42,860 nucleotides of DNA from Mesorhizobium caraganae (GCF_016836705.1 NZ_JAFCGY010000039.1:1-42860); one strand, 5' to 3'; positions 8,329-17,050 are shown, counted from the first letter of the stretch. Notes: generated by a model from the sequence alone, not told the origin. Made by a program: numbers and translations.

Positions 8329-8755
8329 AATATCCATTTTGAACCAAGGCGGTCATACACAGAGCTCCAGCCAGCATGCACAGCAAAGAGCACGTCACGA
8401 CGAACACGGCTCCGTAGCCCCCAAAGGTCTTATTCAGGGCATCGGCAAACGGACCCTCTTTGGAAATCGCCTCTCTGTGATCTCTCCAGCTCTTAAAGCT
8501 GTAGATTACAAGCAAAATCGTTGAACCCAAGACCAAGAAAAATGACAGACCGAAGAACCTGATGGAGTAAGTGAGAAGCCAACCCGTCTTTACAGCGTTT
8601 CTACCAAAGTCTGTAGTGGCCATGTAGAGTCCCGCAAAGAAGGCAAGCCCACTAAAAATGGCCAACACGGCCATGAACGTGACCGACAGCTTTACCACCA
8701 AAGCACTGTGGTGGGCGGCCGATATCGAATTCGCGTGAAAGTCTCCGTGGCTCAT
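8327..8755 (-). CDS. Small membrane protein with about three transmembrane segments
   Basis: The 142-residue protein has a His-containing N-terminus (MSHGDFHANSISAAHHSALVV) followed by three hydrophobic helices at about 25-48, 62-86 and 112-137. The loop between helices 2 and 3 (SFKSWRDHREAISKEG) is basic and probably cytoplasmic. It is an inner-membrane protein of unknown function; I recognise no family. It stands alone on the minus strand, converging on the 40-codon gene. Small membrane proteins occur as partners in some defence systems, and the TIR gene lies divergently upstream, but a link is only conjecture. Confidence 0.65.
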   Translation of the reverse strand: MSHGDFHANSISAAHHSALVVKLSVTFMAVLAIFSGLAFFAGLYMATTDFGRNAVKTGWLLTYSIRFFGLSFFLVLGSTILLVIYSFKSWRDHREAISKEGPFADALNKTFGGYGAVFVVTCSLLCMLAGALCMTALVQNGY

Positions 8756-9143
8756 GACGCACCTCTCAATCTAACAGCCAAACCGACACGCTACGCGCGC
8801 AGGACTAAGGACAATTGCAAGATTTTGGGGAACGTGAGCGGCACGTTATCCGGCTGCTTATTTTATCGTCGCTGCTTTTTTGTTTGCGCATTCGCAAACG
8901 CCCCGGACACTGTTTGCCACTCGCAGCGACATTTCTAGCCAGATAGCCAACAATAAGGCGCTGGCTGCCCCTTGGGCAATGTCGGTTTTGCATAGTGGCT
9001 ATGCGTGCCGTGCATGACTGGCCAAAATAGCGATACCTTGGTCTCGCGAAACCCTGAGGGTTACTCTATCTCTTGCAAATTATTGTTGCGCTGGCGTTAG
9101 GCCAAGTCCAGAAGCGTACATGGGACCGGGGAGAGCATTCGAA
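8756..9143. other. Divergent intergenic region between the membrane protein and the TIR gene
   Basis: There is no gene in this stretch. It contains a perfect 7-bp inverted repeat at 8882-8899 and must hold the start signals of both flanking genes. No other structure stands out. Confidence 0.5.
8882..8899. promoter_or_regulatory. Inverted repeat, possible operator between divergent genes
   Basis: GTTTGCG (8882-8888) and CGCAAAC (8893-8899) are perfect inverted arms with a 4-base centre. The T-run is on the wrong side for a terminator on either strand. A position between two divergent genes fits a dimeric regulator site, although no regulator gene is adjacent. Confidence 0.3.
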
Positions 9144-10088
9144 GTGGCAAAACTATTTTTTTCATACTTGCACAAGGATGAGGAGCTTCGAAACCGGCTG
9201 GAGGTTGCGCTGACGATGCTCCAGCGCCAAGGCCTAATAGACACGTGGCATGATCGACGTATCGCTGCCGGGGACGAGTTCAGCAAGGAGATCGACCGTC
9301 ATCTCGAGGAAGCCGATGTTATCTTGTTACTGGTTAGTCCGGACTTCCTAGCCTCAGACTACTGCTACGACATTGAGATGGGCCGAGCAATGGAGCGTCA
9401 TCGTGCAGGCGACGCGCGGGTCATTCCGGTTATTCTGAGGCACTGCGACTGGCATGCCGCCCCGTTCGGCAAGCTGCTCGCGACACCGACCGACGGCAAG
9501 CCTATCAAAAGCTATGCTGACATTGATGAAGCTTTCCAGAACGTGACGGTCGCCATCCGCAAAGCGCTTGAGGCGGCAAAACCTGCTGTGATCAAGGCTG
9601 CGCCCGCAGTCAATGCGCCCGCTGCAGCGTCTCCCACCCCTTCGCAAGGCCCGCGTTCCAGCAATCTTAGTCTCCCAAAGGTCTTCACTGACCGTGACCG
9701 TGATCGGTTCCTGGAGGAGAGCTTCGAGTACATCTTGAGCTATTTCAGAAACTCGCTTGACGAGCTGAAAGCCCGTAACGACGGCATCGACACCAGCTTT
9801 CGCACCATCGATCAGAACAAGTTCTCCGCAGCCGTCTATCGAGCCGGGAAGGAGTTGTCGCGCTGCACGATCTCTCTTGGCAGCGTCATGGGAAAGGGCA
9901 TCGCCTATTCAAATTCTGACCATGGCAATAGTTTCAATGAACAGTTGAGCGTCGACAATGACAACCAAGGGCTTTTTCTGAAAAGCCTTGGCATGGCGTC
10001 GGCTCTTGGCGCCAACCGGGATGCCAAACTCACGCAGGAAGGCGGTGCTGAGCTTCTTTGGGGCATTCTGATCCGCAATCTCCAATGA
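9144..10088 (+). CDS. TIR-domain protein with a conserved C-terminal domain of unknown function
   Basis: I place the start at the GTG at 9144, giving MAKLFFSYLHKDEELRNRLE, the classic bacterial TIR opening, preceded by GGGGAGAG. An ATG at 9120 in frame would add eight residues. The TIR domain covers residues 1-145: the FFSY strand, TWHDRRIAAGDEF, ILLLVSPDFLASDYC, and the probable catalytic glutamate E78 in YCYDIEM. Bacterial TIR domains with this glutamate degrade NAD+ or make cyclic ADP-ribose signals, often to abort phage infection. A Pro/Ala linker (150-180) leads to a C-terminal domain (185-314) with a helical start and then repeated small strands (GKGIAYSNSDHGNSFNE, LTQEGGAELLW), presumably a sensing module; I cannot name it. 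The next gene on the strand is the 17-residue repeat protein. Confidence 0.8.
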   Translation: MAKLFFSYLHKDEELRNRLEVALTMLQRQGLIDTWHDRRIAAGDEFSKEIDRHLEEADVILLLVSPDFLASDYCYDIEMGRAMERHRAGDARVIPVILRHCDWHAAPFGKLLATPTDGKPIKSYADIDEAFQNVTVAIRKALEAAKPAVIKAAPAVNAPAAASPTPSQGPRSSNLSLPKVFTDRDRDRFLEESFEYILSYFRNSLDELKARNDGIDTSFRTIDQNKFSAAVYRAGKELSRCTISLGSVMGKGIAYSNSDHGNSFNEQLSVDNDNQGLFLKSLGMASALGANRDAKLTQEGGAELLWGILIRNLQ

Positions 10089-10385
10089 TCAGAGCCCGTG
10101 GCTTCACTCACGTGTCTAACCGCGCAAATCATGGGTGAGAAACAAGCTATAGCTCGCTGAGAGCCAGTACAGACGGCAACTGCCTTGAAAGTTAGCTTGA
10201 GTACCGGGAATTTGCGGGGAGCGCGAGGGGCGGGCCAGGGGCGCCCTCGCCTGGCCTCGGCCGGTTCGACACCGGCCGAGGCGTACCGTGGCACCCTTGG
10301 CCATGCCGGCTTCAAGCACGTAACGCGTTATCCCAATATTCCGACCCGAGATGGCGCTGGCCAGTTCCAGTAAGGGGACCAACAA
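10089..10385. other. Spacer between TIR gene and repeat-protein gene, holding structured repeat copy B
   Basis: There is no coding sequence. The central part (10214-10277) is a GC-rich structured repeat, listed separately. AAGGGGACC at 10373-10381 is the likely Shine-Dalgarno for the downstream gene. Confidence 0.5.
10214..10277. repeat. Structured 64-bp repeat, copy B
   Basis: This copy is identical to 10827-10890 at all but one of 64 positions. It contains two nested inverted repeats, GGCCAGG/CCTGGCC and GCGAGGG/CCCTCGC, and ends with a hairpin, GGCCGG-TTCGACA-CCGGCC, that has the loop sequence and G53-C61-like closing pair of a tRNA T-arm. It could be a structured RNA, a recombination site or a repeat spread by homologous exchange. 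Confidence 0.75.
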
Positions 10386-10790
10386 ATGTCGACGAAACTG
10401 AACGGCTCTGATGGAAGACCTATACTTATCCCAGATGGGTGGACAGGGCTTCAAGGCAAGGACGGTCGAATGGTGCCGATTCCACCTTGCGGCCTCGGGC
10501 TGCAGGGGCGTGATGGTCGCATGGTAGCCATCCCCGCAGGTGCGCTCGGCATGCAGGGTAGAGATGGTCGCATGGTTGCCATTCCCAAAGGAGCGCTGGG
10601 GTTACAAGGTAAAGATGGGCGAATGACGGCAATACCGTCCGGTGCCTTGGGCTTGCAGGGCAGAGACGGTCGCATGGTGGCGATTCCAAAAGGCTGCTTG
10701 GGCCTTCAAGGCCCAGACGGGCGCATGGTTGCCATTCACCCTGGCAAGCTGGGCGTCCCGGATGCGCAGGGCAGAATGAGGAACAAATGA
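10386..10790 (+). CDS. Protein built from tandem 17-residue LGLQGRDGRMVAIPxGA repeats
   Basis: The 134-residue protein has almost nothing but repeats. After a short lead (MSTKLN) and one degenerate unit (GSDGRPILIPDGW), six in-register 17-residue units follow from residue 20 to 121, with consensus LGLQGRDGRMVAIPKGA, then a degraded last unit (LGVPDAQGRMRNK). Gly, the DGRM tetrapeptide and the IP dipeptide are the most conserved positions. There is no signal peptide, and the net charge is basic. The regular 17-residue period with alternating hydrophobic positions suggests a beta-solenoid or beta-rich stacked fold, but I know of no named family that matches. It lies 297 bases after the TIR gene on the same strand with its own Shine-Dalgarno, and is flanked by two direct copies of a 64-bp repeat. 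Confidence 0.7.
   Translation: MSTKLNGSDGRPILIPDGWTGLQGKDGRMVPIPPCGLGLQGRDGRMVAIPAGALGMQGRDGRMVAIPKGALGLQGKDGRMTAIPSGALGLQGRDGRMVAIPKGCLGLQGPDGRMVAIHPGKLGVPDAQGRMRNK
10443..10748 (+). repeat. Six tandem 51-bp coding repeats
   Basis: Six consecutive 51-base units encode the 17-residue repeats without any insertion or deletion. The units differ mostly at third codon positions and at the variable residue before the final GA, indicating that copy number and length are under protein-level constraint. Confidence 0.85.
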
Positions 10791-10826
10791 AGCCGCTACG
10801 CCGCGCTTCGCCAATCAGCTGGGCGG

Positions 10827-10890
10827 GCGGGGAGCGCGAGGGGCGGGCCAGGGGCGCCCTCGCATGGCCTCGGCCGGTTCGACACCGGCC
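10827..10890. repeat. Structured 64-bp repeat, copy C
   Basis: This is a direct-orientation copy of 10214-10277 with one mismatch (A for C at about 10862). Unlike copy B, it continues on its right into the terminator of the parB-like pseudogene, as does the decayed copy at 7741. This suggests C is the original site and B a secondary insertion. Confidence 0.75.
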
Positions 10891-10908
10891 TGAGGACATT
10901 CCGGACGC

Positions 10909-10935
10909 AAAAACCCGGGGCATCGCTGCCCCGGG
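10909..10935 (-). terminator. Intrinsic terminator of the parB-like pseudogene
   Basis: On the minus strand a perfect 9-bp stem, CCCGGGGCA/TGCCCCGGG with a 4-base loop (10914-10935), is followed by five T residues (10909-10913). It lies 16 bases below the TAA that I assign as the true end of the parB-like gene. Confidence 0.75.
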
Positions 10936-10951
10936 CTTAAGTATCTGGCTT

Positions 10952-12891
10952 TTATTCGGCGGCGATCGCCATCATCAGGACCTTCGGCATCGGACCGGAC
11001 CGGCATCCGCAGCGGTGCGGGAAGCCAGCCTTTGCCGTCCAGTTCCTTCTCGGCCTGCAAGACGCCTTCGGGTTTGGGGCCGCGTTCGACGGCTTTCGCG
11101 GCATCGTCCGCGCACCCGGCCTCGCGCATCACACTAGCGATGTCGGCTTTTGACAGCCGCGAGAGGAACGCCGCTTCCGGTGTCCACCACAGACCCATGT
11201 CCAGCCCGACCGCCTCTGCCATCAGGTCGGCTTGGGCTATGCGCTCCTTGCCGGTTTCGTGGCGGGCCACCACGGCGTTGAGATTGGCGGCAGTCACCAC
11301 CGCCAACAGGTCGAGGAGCACAGTTTGTGCGCCACCAGCCACGGCCACAGGTCGGCGGGGTTTCCGGGCACGCGGTCTGCCCAGCCTTCCATGACTTCGT
11401 TCCACCCCGTCAACGCACGGCAGGCGTCCGGCTCCTTGATGGAGGGCGCAAGGTTTCGGCGCTGGCCGGTGACCTCCACGGCTGGATCGATACGTCCGTA
11501 GTAATCGTAAAAGACTCGGCTCACCAGCGCATGCACGATGCCAACCAGCGCAACATCGGGACGGTTTGAGAGCTCGACGCGCAGCGCTGCCGTGCGAATG
11601 GCCGTCAATTCCTCGGTCAGGGCTGCCGATATGCCCACGGCTTCCTCGTCGGGGCTTTCCTTCTCCCCGGCTTCGCTGGCCTCGTCGCCTTCGTTCTGGC
11701 CCTCATCTTCGCCGCCGCTCTGCAACGCAGCGAGCGCCTTGCGGTCTTCGGCCTTCACCAGTCCCGTCGTGACCTGCAACGTGCCGCCATGAGAGATACC
11801 CACGACACTGCCCGCCAGCGCCATCTCACCTGCATCGAAGGCTTCCGCCGCGTTCTTGATGGCCTCGATGCGGCTTTCCAGCGCCTGCAACTTGCCTCGT
11901 CGGCCCCGATTTGCGGGTCGCCTTCGGCGTACGCGTCAACAGCCTCGGCCAGTTTGTCGTACTCCAAGCCTAGCGCCGACAGTTGCTCCTGTTCGGCTTC
12001 GGTCGGGTCGCGCCGCACCGCATGGATGCGCCCGAACCCCCCACTGTGGATGAACGTGTTGTCTTCCACCCATTTCCAACCCTGCATCCGCAACCCGTCG
12101 GCTACCGCCTCAAGCCGCTCGCTGGCAAGTTTCACCAGCAAGGGCCGGTCGGTCAGGAAAGTCTGCCCATCCTCGGCGAACAGGTCGCGAAGCACAGCGC
12201 CCCCTGCCCCCTCATAAGCTTCGATGCCGACGAAGCGTGCCAGCCGGTCGGTGCCGCACACATGGGCGCTGGTCAGGAAGGAACGGATGTTGGCCGGGTT
12301 GCGGCTCCAGCCATCCTGCTCGAACCACGCCGCCTCCTGAGCGGTGTGGTCATCGCTGACGGCAAGGGCCTTGGCCTGCTCAAGCGTCAGTTCACCGGCG
12401 CGCATGACGTCAAGAATGCGTGGCGACAGATTGGCTAGTTTCAGGCGCTGGCGAACAGTAACAATGGACTTACCGAAGCGCGCCGCAATGTCCTCGGCCG
12501 CCATGCCCTGTTCGACAAGGTCGCGGTAGGCAACGACCTCGTCCACCGGGTGCATTGCCTCCCGCTGGTCGTTCTCGGCCAGCGAAATCTCGGTGTCGCT
12601 GCCTTCCTCACGCACGATAGCCCTGACCGGAAAATCCGTGGTCACGGCCACACCCTGCACGGTGCGGCCTTCCTCCAGCAGCAAACGCAAAGCCCCGAGA
12701 CGCCGCCCTCCGGCGACGACCTCAAACTTGGCTCCCTTCGGGGCCTTACGGGTCACAAGGTTATGGATGAGGCCGTGGGCCTCGATGCTGGCGGCCAGTT
12801 CGGCCCTGCCCGCCTCGGAATTGACGCGGCGTACGTTGGCCTTGCTCGGCACCGGCTTGCCGAGCGGGATGGTGATTTCAGCGGTATTCAT
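10952..12891 (-). pseudogene. ParB/RepB/Spo0J-family partition protein, frameshifted
   Basis: The N-terminal 350 residues are intact: a ParB nuclease/CTPase domain (residues 20-130, with GRRLGALRLL and ENDQREAMHPVDE) and the helix-turn-helix region (VEQGMAAEDIAARFGKSIV). The frame then breaks. At about 11893 one base is missing, and the protein resumes in the next frame as LQALESRIEAIKNAAEAF. At about 11325 it changes frame again to VLLDLLAVVTAANLNAVV. A third change near 10993 restores the end MPKVLMMAIAAE and a TAA at 10952, just before a strong terminator. The reconstructed product would be about 645 residues, like the long ParB-like proteins of rhizobial plasmids and integrative elements, which bind centromere-like sites. 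Three frame changes argue for a true pseudogene, though base-call errors cannot be excluded. Confidence 0.75.
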
Positions 12892-13703
12892 GGACTTGCT
12901 CCTTTGATTGTCGTTTCAGGACAACCCTTTCCCTACGGGTTCAGGTCGCCTGAACCCCTGCCTCGCGGCGAGCAACGGGGAGCGAGGGGGCAAGCCTCGC
13001 AGGTGGGGGGGTATCCCCGGTCTGCACGGAGCAAAGCGCAGGAAGATGGGGGAAACCGCCCGCGGCGGCTTGCTGGGAGAGAGGGCCGCGCCCCTCTTTC
13101 CCCCAACACAGAGGAAACGTGTCCGCCAGGCACATCCTTATCGGCGTAGCCGTGCCGCGAAGGCGGCCGCAACAAAAAGGGCGTACAAGGCGGAAGCACC
13201 GAAATGCCCGCCAGTGGAACCAAGTCAGTTCGGTGCTGGAGAAAGTTCGTGGCCCTGAGACCGGTTCAACAGGGCGGCCGTAGGAGCATCAGCATAGCGC
13301 CGCCGCCAGGCAGGATGCGGGACCGACCGCCCCCGGCGAAGGGCGCCACATCGACATCGGGACACCCGCCAATTAGCTCCCGCAGATGTCAGCCATGAGC
13401 CAAGCTCCGCGGCCATGCCCGAACCTGCGCCGCGCAGCAAAGCAGCAAGAATGCAATAGTAAAGCTGAGCCGCCCTATTAGGGCATCAAACAACGCCGCC
13501 TGTCGTGCATCTGTCATAAAGCGCACCTACACGCAAACTGAGGCGTTCCGTGACTGACATTTCGGGACAGCAATTGGGGTGTAAAAATGCAAGACAGCTG
13601 CCTGTCAGGTTGCTGTGTCTATGGTCGCTACCATTTCGTCTTCCTGCTGTAGTCCAATCGGCCGCAGCTGGGGACGAGAGCGCGTGGCCCGCAAGACAGA
13701 TAC
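12892..13703. other. Upstream region of the parB-like gene, no gene recognised
   Basis: This stretch of about 810 bases holds several open but motif-free GC-rich frames. The first 20 bases above the parB-like ATG contain AAAGGAGCAAGTCC on the minus strand, a good ribosome binding site for that gene. The remainder (13000-13700) has no recognisable protein, RNA or repeat. Confidence 0.5.
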
Positions 13704-14441
13704 ATGACCAGATTTCAAAATCCGATGGTTGGGATATCCCACGAAGCCTTGGCAGGCCTGGTAACCGAGGCGGTGCAACAGGCATTGACGCAGCATGGTG
13801 TCCTGCTGGACGCCGAGGCCTTGGTTTCAGCCAGTAAGATTGCCGACAGTGTCGCCGCCGTCCTCCCCTTTCTGCCGCAGGCACAGCGGCTCGCGATCGG
13901 CTCTTTCAAGGGCGACTTGACTGCGCTCGCCGCCGAATTCTTCCGCACGATGGCAAACAAGATCGCGCACGGCCACCCAGCCGGAGTGGACTGTGCTTCG
14001 GAGAGACCGGCGCCGACGGCCGGACCCGGCCAGCCTGCGTTCCAACACGGTGCCGAGGGAGCCGCAGAGCTCCAATCCATGGTGATCGAGGACTGGGCGG
14101 GCGAAGTTGCCGGATCGACCTACCTGGAAGAGAAGCTCCGCATCCCGCGCTCGACGCTGCATCGCTGGCAAAGGCGCAATGAGGTCATTGCCTTGCGCAA
14201 AGGCGGCCGCAAACATGTGTTCCCGCTGGCCCAGTTCGTAGACGGCAGGCCGGCGCTAGGGATCACTGAGGTGCTGTCCGCCATTCCAAATCCAAGGCTG
14301 GCCTGGTTCTGGTTGGCCCGACCTTCGCCCGATCTCGACGGTCGCACTCCCATTGGAATGCTCAAGCAGGACATGGTGCACGAGGTCGTGCTGGCTGCGC
14401 GCGACTTTTCATCGGCCGGCAGTATCAACTCTCCATTTTGA
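13704..14441 (+). CDS. Orphan Xre/MbcA/ParS-like antitoxin-type DNA-binding protein
   Basis: In the 245-residue protein the C-terminal third is informative: STLHRWQRRNEVIALRKGGR (about 145-165) looks like a helix-turn-helix, and the last 70 residues (ITEVLSAIPNPRLAWFWLARPSPDLDGRTPIGMLK, residues 185-220) match the toxin-binding domain of Xre/MbcA/ParS antitoxins, whose hallmark is a W-L-x-x-P...L-x-G-R-T-P-x-x-x-L pattern. The N-terminal 140 residues are helical and unassigned. Such antitoxins normally pair with a RES-domain NAD+-consuming toxin, but no RES toxin lies on either side, so this is an orphan or a stand-alone regulator. A start at M8 (13725) is equally possible; neither start has a strong ribosome binding site. 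Confidence 0.6.
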   Translation: MTRFQNPMVGISHEALAGLVTEAVQQALTQHGVLLDAEALVSASKIADSVAAVLPFLPQAQRLAIGSFKGDLTALAAEFFRTMANKIAHGHPAGVDCASERPAPTAGPGQPAFQHGAEGAAELQSMVIEDWAGEVAGSTYLEEKLRIPRSTLHRWQRRNEVIALRKGGRKHVFPLAQFVDGRPALGITEVLSAIPNPRLAWFWLARPSPDLDGRTPIGMLKQDMVHEVVLAARDFSSAGSINSPF

Positions 14442-14808
14442 CTTTCTGGTTTTCAAATCGATTAGTTTGCAATTGTAATACCTTCTAATTTTATAAGTAA
14501 CGTCTCCTAGCAGGCAGTCCTAGTGCGAATCACCTTGTGCTAGACTCACGTTTCGTTTGTGCCTCCCGTGCAATCTGTGCCAGATTTAAGCACATATGCG
14601 TGATATTTAGGCAACAATACTTCTCTAAGAGTCAAAGAGCCGCTTTCCAGTCTCAATCTCCGTTTGTGCACTGCAGCGAATTCGGCCATGTCGAGCGCGA
14701 AGAAGCGGCGCCAGTGCGCCACTTTTTCAACGATGAGGACGGGGTGGCAGGAAAGCCCAAGAGACCTGCCGAAGCCTGTCTTGAACCTTTGACTGGAGAT
14801 TCAAGAAA
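14442..14808. other. Leader and promoter region of the porin gene
   Basis: No protein is recognised. The first 200 bases are markedly AT-rich relative to the surroundings, as expected for the regulatory region of a strongly expressed porin. I see no site I can assign with confidence. Confidence 0.45.
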
Positions 14809-15963
14809 ATGAACATCAAGAGCCTCCTTCTCGGCTCAGCCGCGGCCCTGATCGCGGTCAGCGGCGCGCGGGCCGCCGACGCTGTCGTCGTCGCCGAACC
14901 GGAACCGGCCGAATACGTCAAGATCTGCGACGTCTACGGCGCCGGCTACTTCTACATCCCGGGCACCGAGACCTGCCTGCGCATCGGCGGCTATGTCCGC
15001 TATGACGCCGGCGTCGGCGACATCGGCACATTCGATGGCGCTAAGACCACCGACGTACAAGACGGCAGCGAGAACAGCACCTGGTACAAGAACACCCGCT
15101 TCACGCTGAAGACCTGGACCGGCCAGGAAACCGAGCTCGGCATCTTGAAAACCTACACCGAAACGCGCTTTAATTTCGGTGTCAAAAACCTCGTCACCGC
15201 GGGCGGTGACGTCGACAGCAATCCTGCCGCCAACAAGGCGGTCGACCTGCATTTCGCGTGGATCCAGCTCGGTGGCCTGCGCGTCGGTAAGGATGAGACG
15301 CCCTATGACCAGTTCATCGGCTATGCCGGCAACGTCATCCAGGACACCATTATCCCGTACGGTATCAAGGATACCAACGTCGTCAGCTACTACTTCGACG
15401 CTGGCAGCGGCTTCTCGGGCGTCGTCTCGCTTGAAGAAGGCTCCGGTGCCAACACGATCGACAGCTATGTTCCGCATGTCGTCGGCGGCTTGAAGTACAA
15501 GGCCGACTGGGGTGCGGTCACCGGCGTCGTCGCCTATGACAGCAACTACGAGGAAGTGGCCGGCAAGGTTCGGTTGGACGTCAACGTCACCAAGGAACTG
15601 TCGCTGTTCGTCATGGGCGGTTACGGCACCGACGACAACCTCACGGACCCCAGCAACTCCATCAACGCTCATGGCCGCGGTTTCTACAAGCCGTGGGGCG
15701 GCAACTGGGCTGTCTGGGGCGGCGGCACCTACAAGTTCAACGAGAAGACGGCGTTCAATCTCCAGGCTTCGGCTGACGACGACAAGAACTACGCTCTTGC
15801 GGCGAACATCGCCTACACCATCGTCCCGGGCTTCACTGTCACGACCGAAGTTGACTGGGATCACTTCGGCCACTTCGACGACGGCACTCCGTTCGGCAAT
15901 TTCACCAAGGCCGACAAGAAGGACAGCGTTGGCGGCATCGTCCGTTTCCAGCGCTCGTTCTGA
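14809..15963 (+). CDS. Outer-membrane porin, alphaproteobacterial Porin_2 (RopA/Omp2b) family
   Basis: The 384-residue protein starts with a signal peptide (MNIKSLLLGSAAALIAVSGARA, probable cleavage before ADAV). The mature N-terminus has EYVKICDVYGAGYFYIPGTETCLRIGGYVRYD, of which the paired cysteines and CLRIGGYVRYD are diagnostic of this family. Alternating aromatic and small residues follow to a C-terminal GIVRFQRSF, whose final phenylalanine is the outer-membrane insertion signal. It forms a 16-stranded beta-barrel trimer for passive uptake of small hydrophilic solutes. The length is normal. Codon use is clean, and a strong terminator follows the gene. It sits alone in decayed accessory DNA and is the most core-like gene of the window. 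Confidence 0.93.
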   Translation: MNIKSLLLGSAAALIAVSGARAADAVVVAEPEPAEYVKICDVYGAGYFYIPGTETCLRIGGYVRYDAGVGDIGTFDGAKTTDVQDGSENSTWYKNTRFTLKTWTGQETELGILKTYTETRFNFGVKNLVTAGGDVDSNPAANKAVDLHFAWIQLGGLRVGKDETPYDQFIGYAGNVIQDTIIPYGIKDTNVVSYYFDAGSGFSGVVSLEEGSGANTIDSYVPHVVGGLKYKADWGAVTGVVAYDSNYEEVAGKVRLDVNVTKELSLFVMGGYGTDDNLTDPSNSINAHGRGFYKPWGGNWAVWGGGTYKFNEKTAFNLQASADDDKNYALAANIAYTIVPGFTVTTEVDWDHFGHFDDGTPFGNFTKADKKDSVGGIVRFQRSF

Positions 15964-15991
15964 TCCAGCCCACCCCCGCCGATCATAACGG

Positions 15992-16025
15992 AAAGGCCCG
16001 CGACGTCGTCGCGGGCCTTTTGTTT
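15992..16025 (+). terminator. Rho-independent terminator of the porin gene
   Basis: AAAGGCCCGCGA (15992-16003) pairs perfectly with TCGCGGGCCTTT (16009-16020) over a 5-base loop, followed by a T-rich tail (TTTTGTTT). It starts 29 bases after the porin stop. Confidence 0.9.
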
Positions 16026-17050
16026 CTGACGAAAGCTGCGGTAGCGACGGGGGATTCGGCTTCCCGCGAGGTGAGAAGCAGCGCTCATCCGGCTTGTGCA
16101 AAGTGACCCGAGCTACGAAGCTTCGCGAGCAGGATGATGGCTGCTCCACGGTGGTCGCTCCTCGCTTGCTCACTTAGCGGAGTCGCATACCAAGCAGCCA
16201 ATTCCGCCACCAAAAGGGCGGTGTCCCCGTTGATCGAGGCACATCTCAGTTGTCCGCTTTTCCATCACAATTATCGCTGTGCCGGTTTCGGCATATCCAA
16301 TCGCAGCCATCCGCTGAACGCAGATATCGCCGTCGACACGTACGTCGAATAGAACCGATCCTGCGGTTTTCTCCGCGGCGTCAGCCACGCGATCACCGAA
16401 CGGTTGATGTATGCCCTCGCGATCGCCGAGTGACTGCTCAAACAACGCCAATTCAACATGCTCGGCTACCCTGGCTGCGAGGGGTGCGCGCCGGCTGGCG
16501 CAAGCGGCAATAGCCAAGGCTGATTATCCACACTTCAGCCGCCACCCCGCAGCCGATGCGACGTCGCAGTCGCACTGTTCGCCGGCGCTACTTTCTCGTG
16601 TCCGCCTCGTGCTCAAGTCCTTTGCTGCCGGACTTTTTCCCGCGATCCTCTTTGTCTTCGCTAGCTAAGTAGCTGAAGTTAAATTTCGAGCGTTTCGGCT
16701 TGCCGGAAATTGGGGTCTCCGAGGATAGACCCGCATGGCTTTTGGGTGCTGTAAGGAAGACTAATGCGTGGACGTAGATTGATTAGAGCGTTGCGCCAGG
16801 ACGACGCTCGCCAGGCGCGCTCGCATTGCCGAACTGGAGCTCGATCTCATGACGACCAAACCTTTGGGACGCCATCGACGTTTCGAAGCCGGCCATGAAC
16901 TTCGCAGGGCGAAGTTCTGCCCGGAGAAGCTCGAGGAATGCATCGGCGAAATAACGGAGAGCGATGGGCGCTAGCGGAAGCTTCACCGCTCTCAGCTCGA
17001 GCCACCGGGCGCGCATTTGGTCCATCAACCGGCAAAGAATTCGCGCCGAT
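16026..17050. other. Long stretch without a recognisable gene
   Basis: Both strands contain open frames of up to 115 codons (for example 16170-16517 minus and 16783-17028 minus), but none has a family motif, a good ribosome binding site or a neighbour that would support it. The 16783-17028 minus frame directly follows the DUF2285-like fragment and could be a decayed partner. Otherwise I see nothing. Confidence 0.45.

Noticed and set aside
10827..10890. tRNA gene suspected from the T-arm-like hairpin
   Set aside because: No acceptor stem, D-arm or anticodon arm can be folded around it. Only the T-arm is mimicked.
14836..16173. Open frame of 445 codons on the minus strand opposite the porin gene
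   Set aside because: It is an antisense artefact of strong GC-skewed codon use in the porin gene. The plus strand has signal peptide, family motifs and terminator.
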